Below, piece after piece: positions 26,822-35,853 of a DNA stretch of 64,000 nucleotides (positions are counted from its first letter, which is position 1; each line of letters begins with the position of its first letter). Position numbers and translations under genes: made by a program. The stretch comes from Pedobacter yulinensis. GTDB lineage: Bacteria; Bacteroidota; Bacteroidia; Sphingobacteriales; Sphingobacteriaceae. Under the pieces are notes generated by a model. That model was not told where the DNA came from. It saw nothing but the letters and a program-made list of their open reading frames with translations, and searched no databases. The stretch lies in NCBI RefSeq assembly GCF_003029735.1, contig NZ_KZ686269.1:496001-560000 (forward strand), read 5' to 3'.

Positions 26822-28213
26822 TTAAGATTTAACGACCTTAAGGTCTTTCGGGTTCCACTTAATGACCTTTTTGTTAAAATAGCTGTCGTTGCACAGCAGT
26901 GCGGGCGCTGCCGCCCGGTAACCGAACAAGGCATCTTCAGCAACTTTGCCGCCGGTACGCATGGCATTGAACAGGTTGTAAAAATGGTCAAAGTGTGCGC
27001 CCTTGTAACCTTCTTCGGCTTTATAAACCGTCTGGTCGGGAGCAAGCATTTGTTTGCGGGAGTATGTATAAGTACTGCCGCCGCTGTTCGATGCCTGTTT
27101 ATTGGCAGCAGCAAGCGGATCGTTTTCATCGACGATGTTCCGGTTGCGGTAAAGCGTTACTTTGTCCCACTCAACCGTCATTGAACCTTCGCTGCCTACC
27201 ATACGCAGGTAATTGGTGCCGCCTGTGCCGTCCACAAAGTTCACGCGGAGCGACAAATTGAAGGCCGGGTGCAGGTCATTTTCAGGGTAGTCGAACATAC
27301 CCAGCATAATATCGGGTACTTCACGGCCATCTTTCCAGTAACGGAGGCCGCCGGTTGCCTGGATCTGCTCAGGACCCATTGAATTGGTGATGAAATGCAG
27401 ACTGGAAAAAAGATGTACGAACAGATCGCCCGAAACGCCTGTGCCATAGTCACGGTAATTTCTCCAACGGAAAAAACGCAGCGGATCGAACTTGCGTTTG
27501 GTTGTGTTTTGCAGGTATGTGTCCCAGCCTACAGTCTCAGGCGAGGCATCTGCCGGGATCGGGTACTGCCATGCACCGGTCGGCGACATGCGCGCCCAGA
27601 ACCCTTCCGCATAATTCAGCTTGCCAATGGCACCATCTTTAAGCAGCGCTTTGGCTTTTTCATTGCCCAGTGAGCTTACGCCCTGGCTGCCCACCTGGTA
27701 AACCGTTTTCCGGTTTTTGCGCTGCGCTTCAACAACTGCCGGCCCCTCAGCGATGTCATGAACCATCGGTTTTTCGCAATACACCGATTTGCCTTTGTTC
27801 ATGGCCTCTACAGAGATCTGCTTGTGCCAAAAGTCAGGCGTTCCGATAATGACAGCGTCGATGTCGCTGCGTTCAAGGATTTCGCGATAGTCTCGGGTAG
27901 TAAAGATGTCATTGCCCCAATGCCTTTTTGCACTGCGCAGGCGGCCGTCGTAGAGGTCGCAGGCAGCGACCAGCTTCACACCCGGAACGGTTACGGCTGT
28001 TGAAGCATCGGCCGTACCCATGCCACCTGCGCCGATCAGTGCGATCTGGATCTGGTCATTTGCAGCGTAACGTTCTTTCTCACGCAGCATGGCCGTGTAA
28101 TTTTTTTTTCGGTCGGCTGCGGTAATGATGTTCGGGAAAAGCGAAGCGCCCACTACGCCTGCGGCGAAACGGGTGATAAACTTACGCCTTGGTTCGTCAT
28201 TTGTGTTTTTCAT
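26822..28213 (-). CDS. Gfo/Idh/MocA-family oxidoreductase with Tat signal
   Basis: 463 residues. PRRKFITRFAAGVVGASLF is a twin-arginine signal, so the protein is probably periplasmic. IALIGAGGMGTADASTAV is the nucleotide-binding turn; IIGTPDFWHKQISVEAMNKG and VYCEKPMVHD give the EKP motif; GSQGVSSLGNEKAKALL and YGTGVSGDLFVHLFS are typical of the Tat-exported branch. It is the first gene of a two-gene minus-strand operon with the DUF1080 gene 10 bases downstream. Role proposed: oxidising a glycoside hydroxyl (often C3) so that the partner can break the bond. It differs in sequence from the Tat oxidoreductase at 23448. Confidence 0.9.
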   Translation of the reverse strand: MKNTNDEPRRKFITRFAAGVVGASLFPNIITAADRKKNYTAMLREKERYAANDQIQIALIGAGGMGTADASTAVTVPGVKLVAACDLYDGRLRSAKRHWGNDIFTTRDYREILERSDIDAVIIGTPDFWHKQISVEAMNKGKSVYCEKPMVHDIAEGPAVVEAQRKNRKTVYQVGSQGVSSLGNEKAKALLKDGAIGKLNYAEGFWARMSPTGAWQYPIPADASPETVGWDTYLQNTTKRKFDPLRFFRWRNYRDYGTGVSGDLFVHLFSSLHFITNSMGPEQIQATGGLRYWKDGREVPDIMLGMFDYPENDLHPAFNLSLRVNFVDGTGGTNYLRMVGSEGSMTVEWDKVTLYRNRNIVDENDPLAAANKQASNSGGSTYTYSRKQMLAPDQTVYKAEEGYKGAHFDHFYNLFNAMRTGGKVAEDALFGYRAAAPALLCNDSYFNKKVIKWNPKDLKVVKS

Positions 28214-28593
28214 TGTTTGTTTTTTGATAAGGTGGTTTAGTTTGGGTTCCTGTACGCTTCATGTGTACGCCGGGAATGGCTAAAATCACGATTTTCCGCC
28301 ATAAATGGAAATAAATGAAACATTTTGAAAGCATTTAAGAGACTGTATCTACTCAGACCTGCCATCGCGAGGCCGTAGCCGGCTGGAATCGGCGCATTTT
28401 TACTGTAAAGGGAGCTTTGCCATCGCGATGTAAAAGAAAAGTTACCGTAAAAAAGCCTGCGGCGCGCTTTTTAAGGTAAGGGATTGTAACTGCGCTATGA
28501 AGCTGGACATAAAACGAATTAGTAGCTAAATCAAGCGGGATGTTTCGCAAATTTTATTTTTCTGTTATATTCGTCATCTGTATACAGCCAAAT
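28214..28593. promoter_or_regulatory. Divergent intergenic region with repeated motifs
   Basis: 380 bases without a gene between two divergent operons. It holds the 10-base direct repeat GCCATCGCGA at 28361-28370 and 28419-28428, and two related motifs TTACTGTAAA (28399-28408) and TTACCGTAAA (28442-28451). AAAAAGC and GCTTTTT near 28450-28472 can form a short hairpin. TATATTCG at 28566-28573, one base off the -7 consensus, may serve the sigma factor gene. Functions are not established. Confidence 0.35.
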
Positions 28594-29154
28594 ATGTCAT
28601 ACCAGGAATTTTCTGATGAAGAACTGCTGGACCTGCTTGCCAGGAATGACCATGCTGCATACCACGTAATCTACGAACGTTACAGTGGCCTCCTGTACAT
28701 GCATGCCTGGAAGCGCCTGCGCAACCGTGAAGAATGCCGTGACCTGGTCCAGGAAATTTTTCTGGCCCTCTGGAACCGGCGCAGGGAACTCCTGTTGAAC
28801 AAGGGCCTGAAAGTTTACCTCTATACGGCTGTCAGAAACCGGGTAATCGACCGGTGCGAACACTTGCAGGTCCGGGAGGTATTCCGCTCATCTTTTCGTG
28901 CCGTTTTTAATGAAGGCCACAACGTAACCGATCACCTGATCAGGCAAAAGCAGCTTATTCAACTGATCGAAACAGAGGTCTCGGCGTTGCCAGGCAAAAT
29001 GCGCGAGGTTTTCGAGCTGAGCCGCAAGGCAAACCTCTCTCACAGGCAAATTGCCGAAGCACTCAATATCAGCGAGCAGACCGTACGCAAACAAATCAAC
29101 AATGCACTGAAGATACTGAGGCCAAAACTCGGTACGTTTTTTACGCTGCTGTAG
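28594..29154 (+). CDS. ECF-type RNA polymerase sigma factor (FecI-like, polysaccharide locus)
   Basis: The frame opens at 28540; the ATG at 28594 gives 186 residues and the normal sigma start (MSYQEFSDEELLDLLARND). Region 2 is seen in YERYSGLLYMHAWKRL and CRDLVQEIFLALWNRR; region 4 helix-turn-helix in LSHRQIAEALNISEQTVRKQ. It lacks region 3, as ECF factors do. It precedes a FecR-type anti-sigma gene and a SusC with an STN domain, the set used for cell-surface signalling: substrate binding at the outer membrane releases the sigma factor, which then transcribes the locus. About 250 bases separate it from the FecR gene. Confidence 0.94.
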   Translation: MSYQEFSDEELLDLLARNDHAAYHVIYERYSGLLYMHAWKRLRNREECRDLVQEIFLALWNRRRELLLNKGLKVYLYTAVRNRVIDRCEHLQVREVFRSSFRAVFNEGHNVTDHLIRQKQLIQLIETEVSALPGKMREVFELSRKANLSHRQIAEALNISEQTVRKQINNALKILRPKLGTFFTLL

Positions 29155-29402
29155 GTACAAGGTCGCTGACCGGCTTTCGGCCGCCGGCAGTAATCTGCTG
29201 TTCACAGCAAATACAGCTTTTCGGAAGGTTAAACGATCCTGAGTTTTCGCCGCCAGCCGGTGGTCGAAAGTCATCACCCTGCCCGAAACAAACCGCGGCA
29301 CGCCGGTTAAGCTTTTTTCTAAAAAAATATAAAATTCTTCTACCCCCTCAGGTCATGCTTGCCGTCTTCTCTATATAACAGGTGTATGAGCACCTTCCTC
29401 AG

Positions 29403-30518
29403 ATGACCAATCAAGAGATCGACCAACTATTTGAAAAATACCGTGCGGGAACATGCAGCCCCGAAGAACGCCGGCTGGTGGAAACCTGGTACCTGCACTG
29501 GCAGCCCCAGGCGGGACCCGAATTAAGTCCTGCCGAACTTGAGGCCGATCTGGCTGCGGTTCGTTCCAACCTGCCCACCGGTCGCCGCCCCTGGAAAGGA
29601 TACCGGTTTGCAGCTGCCGCGGCGGTGGTGTTTGCCATGGTGGGCTTATTCATGATTTACCGGAGCAGCCCGGTAGGTGCAGACAGCCATCGGCGCAGCA
29701 CGGCCCGTATTTTGCCGGGTGGGAACCATGCTGTACTCACACTGGCCAACGGGAAAAAAATGATCCTCGATTCAGTATCGAGCGGTGTCGTACTCGAGCA
29801 GGGCGGGCTTAGGATCAGCAAGTCCAAAGATGGCCTCCTGACGTATTCCGTGCAATCTCAGGCTGGTCCTGCAGCGTCGTCGCCGGCTTACAATACCATC
29901 AGCACACCGCGGGGCGGGCAATACCGGGTTAACCTGCCAGACGGAACCCAGGTCTGGCTCAACGCTGCTTCGTCTTTGCGCTTTCCGGTCAGCTTTGCTA
30001 AAAGCGAGCGCCGTGTGGATCTGAGCGGTGAGGCCTATTTCGAAGTTTCTAAAGATGCATCCAGGCCATTCCTGGTCGCCACAAGCAGGCAGCAAGTCAG
30101 GGTATTGGGCACGCATTTCAATGTGACTGCGTATGAAGAAGAAAGCCGCGAACTGACTACGCTGCTCGAAGGGCGGGTACGCGTGGAGCGCGGACAGGAC
30201 CAATGGCTCATGAAACCCGGACAGCAACTGAGCAACCAGCCGGGCAACGTGACGGTGCGCAGCCTGCCCGATGCGGAACAGGCCATTGCCTGGAAAAACG
30301 GCATTTTCAGTTTCGACCAGGAAAGCCTGTACGACATCATGAATAAAATCGCCCGCTGGTATAATGTTTCTGTCGAGTATCGTGGCGACTTCCGGGACCG
30401 CCATTACGGCGGAAATATTTCCAGGTTCAGCGATGTGTCTGAAGTTTTGCAGACCATGCAGCTAACAGGCACTGTGAAATTCAAAATTGAAGGAAGGAGG
30501 ATCATCGTCATGCATTAA
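29403..30518 (+). CDS. FecR-family anti-sigma factor / signal transducer
   Basis: A GTG at 29382 is possible, but the ATG at 29403 (MTNQEIDQLFEKYRAG) is preferred, 371 residues. The N-terminal cytoplasmic segment of about 55 residues (SPEERRLVETWYL) should hold the sigma factor; a membrane helix follows (about residues 60-82). The periplasmic part contains the FecR core (TPRGGQYRVNLPDGTQVWLN, SGEAYFEVSKDASRPF, VRVLGTHFNVTAY) and a C-terminal DUF4974-type domain (FSFDQESLYDIMNKIARWY). It receives a signal from the STN domain of the SusC encoded next and controls the sigma factor encoded before it. Confidence 0.94.
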   Translation: MTNQEIDQLFEKYRAGTCSPEERRLVETWYLHWQPQAGPELSPAELEADLAAVRSNLPTGRRPWKGYRFAAAAAVVFAMVGLFMIYRSSPVGADSHRRSTARILPGGNHAVLTLANGKKMILDSVSSGVVLEQGGLRISKSKDGLLTYSVQSQAGPAASSPAYNTISTPRGGQYRVNLPDGTQVWLNAASSLRFPVSFAKSERRVDLSGEAYFEVSKDASRPFLVATSRQQVRVLGTHFNVTAYEEESRELTTLLEGRVRVERGQDQWLMKPGQQLSNQPGNVTVRSLPDAEQAIAWKNGIFSFDQESLYDIMNKIARWYNVSVEYRGDFRDRHYGGNISRFSDVSEVLQTMQLTGTVKFKIEGRRIIVMH

Positions 30519-30640
30519 CGCTGTCGCTCAGTCGGCCGGAAATAAGAAACGGGAACGTTGCAGCGTCCCCGGATCATGCCTTTCGGCCGGTAAATAATTT
30601 AAATCAATCGTCTAAACCAATTTTTTTACTTACCAACCAA

Positions 30641-33600
30641 ATGTATACATTTTTTTATGAGCCACCGCGTGGAAGCAGTCGCCGCGCGGTTCTAAAAATT
30701 CTGCTGACCATGAAGTTTACCCTCATTTTTTTGGTTGCTGCGCTTATCCAGGTCAAAGCGGCCACGTATGCCCAGCAAATCAGCATCGAGGTAAAGAATG
30801 CACCCATAGAGCGTGTGTTCAGGCTTTTGAAAGAACAAAGCCCCTATAATTTTTATTATGATACCGCCATATTAAAAAACGCAAAGCCGGTAACATTGCG
30901 GGCCGAGCAGGCCTCTTTTGAGGCGGTGCTCGAGCAATGTTTTGCGGGTCAGCCTTTTGACTACGTTATCAGTAAAAACACCGTTGTGATACGTGCGCGC
31001 CCCGCAAAGCCAGCAGCACCTGTTCATCAGGCTGAAATAACCATTACGGGCCGGGTTTACGACGAAAAGAGTGAACCGATCACGGGGGCAACTGTGCGTG
31101 TTAAGGAAACCGGAGCTGTGGCGGGTACCGCGCAGGATGGCCGTTACAGCATCAAGGCCCCGGAAAACGGAACCTTGCAGGTATCGTATGTAGGCTACCT
31201 GAGCCAGGAAGTACCGGTAAACCGTAAAACAAGCATAGATATTGCCCTGCAGCCGGCAGACCAGACGCTGAATGATGTCGTCATTACCGCTTATGGCCAG
31301 AAACAGCGTAAGATCGAAACGCTCGGCGCGCAGTCAACCCTGAACGTTCAGGAGCTAAAACAACCTGTAGCTAACATTACTACGGTCCTGGCCGGGAGAA
31401 TATCCGGGCTGGTTGGCGTTCAGCGCAGTGCCGAGCCCGGTCTGGACAACGCCAACCTCTGGGTTCGCGGCATCGCCACCATGAGCAACAGTTCGCCTTT
31501 ATTCCTGGTCGATGGCGTAGAGCGCGCTTTCAACAACATCGATCCGAACGATATAGAAAGCTTTTCCATTCTTAAAGATGCTTCTTCGACCGCGGTTTAC
31601 GGTGTTCGGGGAGCAAACGGGGTGGTACTCATCACCACTAAAAAGGGTGCAGCAGGTCGCACAAACATCAATGTAGACCTCTATCAGGGCATTACCGAAT
31701 TTACGCGCGTGCCGCAGGTGGCAGACGGGGTAACCTATATGCAGATGGCCAACGAGGCTGAAGTGACCCGTGGCCGCAACCCGGTCTACTCCCAGACGCA
31801 AATCAATAAAACCTTTACCCAGGAAGATCCCTACCTGTATCCGAATGTAAATTGGTTCGATCAGATCTTCGATAAATTTGGCAACAACACAAAGGCCAAT
31901 GTAAACATCAGCGGCGGCGGCGAGAAAATGACTTATTACGTTTCTGCCGGCTATTACAATGAAACCGGCTTGTTCACGACCGACGGTTTAAAGCAATACA
32001 ACTCTGAGATCGCCTTCAAGCGATACAACTTCACCTCCAGGCTCGACCTCAATGCAACAAAAACAACCCGCATCGGCCTGGGAATTAAAGGCTGGATTTC
32101 AAATGGCAATTATCCCGGAACGGGCACATCGAGAATCTTTGAAAGCGTGTTCAATACATATCCCATTTTGTACCCGGTCAGCTATCCAAACGGCATCGAA
32201 CCCTTCACATCGACCGGGGGCGGGCTTAGCCATCCGCTTAGCCTCGTTACCAACCGGGGTTTTGTAACGACGTTCGACAACCAGATCATGTCTGATATCA
32301 ATGTTGTCCAGGATCTGGGCTTCTGGCTCAAAGGGCTGTCGGCACGCGTGCTGTATTCATTTGATGCCTCAAACAACAACCGCCTGGCGCGTACCAAAAG
32401 TCCTTCAACAACCTATGCCCGCGGAAGGGATGCTCAGGGAAACCTGATTTACGAGCCGCCTACCTCAGGTGTCGATTACCTGAACTTTGAGCGCAGCGGC
32501 GGCGGCAGCAGGCAGTTTTACCTGGAAGGGGCCATCAATTACAACAATACCTTCGGCAAGCATAAGCTCGGAGCCATGGTTTTATACAACCAAAGCGATC
32601 GGGTGAGTGCCAGCGCCACTAGCCTTATTCTTTCCATACCTTACCGCAGTCTTGGCGCTGTTGGGCGGGCAACGTATTCGTACGATGACCGTTACCTGGC
32701 CGAGGCCAGCTTTGGCTACAACGGTGCCGAGAACTTTGCACCAAACTCGCGCTTCGGGTTCTTCCCCTCTGGCGCCATCGGTTGGATAGTATCGAATGAG
32801 AAATTTTACGGCGGCGCTTCAAAGGTCTTTCAATACCTGAAATTCCGGGCTTCTTACGGACTGGTGGGGAACAGCCGGATCAACATTTTTTCAGACGAGG
32901 AACGAAACCGGTTTACCTACATAGACCAGGTAGGCAGCTCGGGTCAGTATTGGTACGGCCGTGACCGCGGCAACAACATCCAGGGCCTTGAATTAACCCG
33001 GTATGCATCGGACGTTACCTGGGAAACTGAAAAAGACCTGAACCTGGGCCTCGAGTTCAGGACATTTAAAAACGCATTGTCTCTCCAGGTAGACCTGTTT
33101 AACCGCGACCGCGACAACATCTTCCTGCAGCGGGGTTCGGTGCCTTCGTTTGTCGGCCTTGTGGGCGACCTTGTTGGAAACTTGGGCAGGGTGAACAGCC
33201 GCGGGGTCGATCTGACCGGCGAATTCAATAAGAACTTTGGCAGCGTAAGCGTAGGCCTGCGGGGAACGTACACATACAACAAAAACAAGATACTGGAGAA
33301 TGACCAGGCTATTCAGCCGTACGACTACCTGGACAGGCGCGGCCAGGCGGTAGGCCAGCGGTTTGGCTATATAGCAGATGGCTTTTATACCCAGGCTGAG
33401 ATCGACGACCCGACTGTTCCGCGCACGACCGGCGTGGTGCAGGCGGGCGATCTGAAGTTTCGCGACCTGAATGCCGACGGGGTGATCGACGCCAACGACT
33501 ATACAGCCATCGGCAAAAACGATGTGCCGCAGGTTGTGTATGGCTTTGGTACGACCATCGGTTACAAAGGCTTTTCACTGGGTGCGTTTTTCCAGGGCGT

Positions 33601-34015
33601 TGCAAAAGTCGACCTTTATCTGTCCCGCGATTTTATGCCTTTCCGCAACGGTTCCGCACGCGGAAGCCTGTACAGCAACATTGACGACCGCTGGACTCCT
33701 GAAAACCCCAGGCAGGATGCCTTTTATCCGCGGCTTGCTTACGGCAGCGATATCAACCAGAACTATTCGTCAGACAACAGCCACTGGCTTATGAACGGTT
33801 CTTTTCTGCGGCTTAAAACGCTTGATTTTGGTTACACACTCCCGAAAACCTGGCTTAAGGATTTCGGCGTGCAGAACATGCGGCTGTACTTTATCGGTTA
33901 TAACCTGCTTACGATCAGTCCCTACAAAATGTTCGACCCTGAACTTGGCAACGGTACCGGCGCCCGCTATCCCAACATCACCACCTACAGCCTTGGTTTA
34001 AATGCAAACTTTTAG
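30641..34015 (+). CDS. susC: SusC/RagA-type TonB-dependent outer membrane transporter with STN signalling domain
   Basis: 1124 residues. After the signal peptide (to about TYAQQ) comes an STN domain (about 50-105: IERVFRLLKEQSPYNFYYD), found in transporters that signal to FecR proteins. Then a carboxypeptidase-like domain (TGRVYDEKSEPITGATV), a plug domain (LWVRGIATMSNSSPLFLVDG, SILKDASSTAVYGVRGANGV) and a large 22-strand barrel ending YSLGLNANF. It imports oligosaccharides across the outer membrane using TonB energy, with the SusD lipoprotein as lid. The last bases overlap a possible earlier SusD start. The STN domain plus upstream sigma/FecR means transport also triggers transcription of this locus. 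Confidence 0.96.
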   Translation: MYTFFYEPPRGSSRRAVLKILLTMKFTLIFLVAALIQVKAATYAQQISIEVKNAPIERVFRLLKEQSPYNFYYDTAILKNAKPVTLRAEQASFEAVLEQCFAGQPFDYVISKNTVVIRARPAKPAAPVHQAEITITGRVYDEKSEPITGATVRVKETGAVAGTAQDGRYSIKAPENGTLQVSYVGYLSQEVPVNRKTSIDIALQPADQTLNDVVITAYGQKQRKIETLGAQSTLNVQELKQPVANITTVLAGRISGLVGVQRSAEPGLDNANLWVRGIATMSNSSPLFLVDGVERAFNNIDPNDIESFSILKDASSTAVYGVRGANGVVLITTKKGAAGRTNINVDLYQGITEFTRVPQVADGVTYMQMANEAEVTRGRNPVYSQTQINKTFTQEDPYLYPNVNWFDQIFDKFGNNTKANVNISGGGEKMTYYVSAGYYNETGLFTTDGLKQYNSEIAFKRYNFTSRLDLNATKTTRIGLGIKGWISNGNYPGTGTSRIFESVFNTYPILYPVSYPNGIEPFTSTGGGLSHPLSLVTNRGFVTTFDNQIMSDINVVQDLGFWLKGLSARVLYSFDASNNNRLARTKSPSTTYARGRDAQGNLIYEPPTSGVDYLNFERSGGGSRQFYLEGAINYNNTFGKHKLGAMVLYNQSDRVSASATSLILSIPYRSLGAVGRATYSYDDRYLAEASFGYNGAENFAPNSRFGFFPSGAIGWIVSNEKFYGGASKVFQYLKFRASYGLVGNSRINIFSDEERNRFTYIDQVGSSGQYWYGRDRGNNIQGLELTRYASDVTWETEKDLNLGLEFRTFKNALSLQVDLFNRDRDNIFLQRGSVPSFVGLVGDLVGNLGRVNSRGVDLTGEFNKNFGSVSVGLRGTYTYNKNKILENDQAIQPYDYLDRRGQAVGQRFGYIADGFYTQAEIDDPTVPRTTGVVQAGDLKFRDLNADGVIDANDYTAIGKNDVPQVVYGFGTTIGYKGFSLGAFFQGVAKVDLYLSRDFMPFRNGSARGSLYSNIDDRWTPENPRQDAFYPRLAYGSDINQNYSSDNSHWLMNGSFLRLKTLDFGYTLPKTWLKDFGVQNMRLYFIGYNLLTISPYKMFDPELGNGTGARYPNITTYSLGLNANF

Positions 34016-34028
34016 CACCGACTCCATC

Positions 34029-35825
34029 ATGAAAAAAATATTTATTCTCTTAGCAATCGGCATGGCAAGCTGCCTGTTTTCATGCCAGAAGGGTTTTCTG
34101 GACCAGGTACCTGATGACCGCCTGACAATCGACGATGTGTTTCAGCGCCGGGCCACAACCCTGCGTTACCTGGCCAATGTGTACTCCTACATTCGCAGCG
34201 ATGTAGACTGGAACAGCGCAAACAGCCCCTGGGAAGGCCTGTCTGACGAAATTGACATCACGTATAATGATTACCCTACCTATTCCATGAACCTGGGCAA
34301 CTGGGACCGCAATCTGGGCGATTACAATTACTGGAACCATTATTACCGCGGTATACGGGCCGCATCTTATTTTATTGATAACGTAGGGAAAAATCCCGAA
34401 CTACAACCGGAAGAAATGGAACGCCTGAAGGCTGAAGCCCGTTTTCTCCGCGCCATGTATTATTTCATGATCATGCGGCAGTATGGCCCGGTGGTGCTGC
34501 TGCCTGAAACACCGCTGGCGCCCGATGCAACCATCGAGGAAATGAGTTTGCCCCGCAGTCCGTTTGATGTCTGTGTCGATTATGTAGCGGCGGAAATGGA
34601 CAAGTCGCTCCCCGCGCTGCCTGTAAATGGCTCCACAACCGATGAATCGAACTATGGCCGCATTAACCGCGGCATGGTGCTGGCGTTTAAAAGCCGCATG
34701 CTCCTGTATGCGGCGAGTGCCCTGTACAATGGCAACACCGATTACGCTGGCTTCAAAAATCCGGATGGCACACAACTGATCAGCCAGGTGTACAACGCCG
34801 GTAAGTGGAAACGTGCATCTGATGCGGCTAAGGCGGTAATTGACCTGAATAATTACAGTCTGTACCGGGAAACCGACAATGCCGGCAACCTGAAACCTTA
34901 TGAATCGCTGAAAAATGTCTTTTTACGCGACTGGAACAGTGAGATCATCATGGCACGCGTGGTAGGAACCATGTATGCGATTGACCAGAATGGCGCTCCG
35001 AAGAGGGTAGGCGGCTGGTCATCCTGGGGACCGACACAGCAGGCTGTCGATGCCTATTTCACCGCCAATGGCCGCAGCATTACAGACCCTGCCTCCAATT
35101 ACTCGGAAACCGGTTACAGTACGAGTGGCAACAGTTATTATGATGCCGGCACATACAACATGTATGTAAACCGCGAGCCGCGCTTTTATGTGGCCATCAC
35201 TTTTAATGGCAGCAAGTGGATCAACACCTCTTTCGGCACCAACGGGCAACCGATCACCATCCAGATGTTCCGCAACGGAAACAGCGGTAAAGACGGCGGC
35301 CGCAACTGGTCCAGAACGGGTTATGTAGTACGCAAAATGGTGAACCCGAGCAGCACACAAAACCCCTCGGTTACCCAGCAGCGAACAGAGGTATTGTTCA
35401 GACTGGCAGAGGTTTATCTGAATTATGCTGAAGCTTTGAACGAAGCCGAGCCAGGAAACGCCGATATTGTCAAATACCTGAACCTGATTCGCGAAAGAGC
35501 CGGCATACCGCAGTATGGGCCCGGCGCCGGACAGATTCCGGTACCCGCCACGCAGGATGCCATGCGCGAGGCGATCCGCAAGGAACGCCGTGTTGAGCTT
35601 GCCTTCGAGTACCACCGGTACTTTGATACCAGGCGCTGGAAAATTGCCGAACAGACAGACGGCGGGCCTTTTTACGGAATGGACATCGAAGCCACGACCA
35701 CTGAGGCCTTTTCAAAGCGGGTCGTGTTTGAAACCCGCGTTTTCCATAAAAAGTATTACCTCTGGAATATCCAGCAAAGTGAACTGAACAAAGACAAAAA
35801 CCTGGTCGGCAACCCAGGCTGGTAA
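34029..35825 (+). CDS. susD: SusD/RagB-family glycan-binding outer membrane lipoprotein
   Basis: The ATG at 34029 is chosen over the one at 34002 because it begins the lipoprotein signal MKKIFILLAIGMASCLFSC (lipobox Cys), giving 598 residues. FLDQVPDDRLTIDDVF is the typical SusD opening; AEARFLRAMYYFMIMRQYG and the C-terminal RKERRVELAFEYHRYFDTRRW are family hallmarks, with helical TPR-like repeats between. SusD closes over its SusC partner and captures the glycan at the cell surface. It sits directly after susC and 28 bases before the SusE-like gene. The bound sugar cannot be told from sequence. Confidence 0.96.
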   Translation: MKKIFILLAIGMASCLFSCQKGFLDQVPDDRLTIDDVFQRRATTLRYLANVYSYIRSDVDWNSANSPWEGLSDEIDITYNDYPTYSMNLGNWDRNLGDYNYWNHYYRGIRAASYFIDNVGKNPELQPEEMERLKAEARFLRAMYYFMIMRQYGPVVLLPETPLAPDATIEEMSLPRSPFDVCVDYVAAEMDKSLPALPVNGSTTDESNYGRINRGMVLAFKSRMLLYAASALYNGNTDYAGFKNPDGTQLISQVYNAGKWKRASDAAKAVIDLNNYSLYRETDNAGNLKPYESLKNVFLRDWNSEIIMARVVGTMYAIDQNGAPKRVGGWSSWGPTQQAVDAYFTANGRSITDPASNYSETGYSTSGNSYYDAGTYNMYVNREPRFYVAITFNGSKWINTSFGTNGQPITIQMFRNGNSGKDGGRNWSRTGYVVRKMVNPSSTQNPSVTQQRTEVLFRLAEVYLNYAEALNEAEPGNADIVKYLNLIRERAGIPQYGPGAGQIPVPATQDAMREAIRKERRVELAFEYHRYFDTRRWKIAEQTDGGPFYGMDIEATTTEAFSKRVVFETRVFHKKYYLWNIQQSELNKDKNLVGNPGW

Positions 35826-35853
35826 GCCCTATATCCGATACAATTAGACCATT

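Noticed and set aside
26812..27129. N-terminal extension of the DUF1080 gene
   Set aside because: The extra 106 codons run inside the upstream oxidoreductase gene in another frame, and the internal ATG at 26811 starts a normal signal peptide.
26501..27184. 227-codon plus-strand open frame
   Set aside because: Antisense to the DUF1080 and Tat oxidoreductase genes, spanning the junction between them; its sequence has no domain character.
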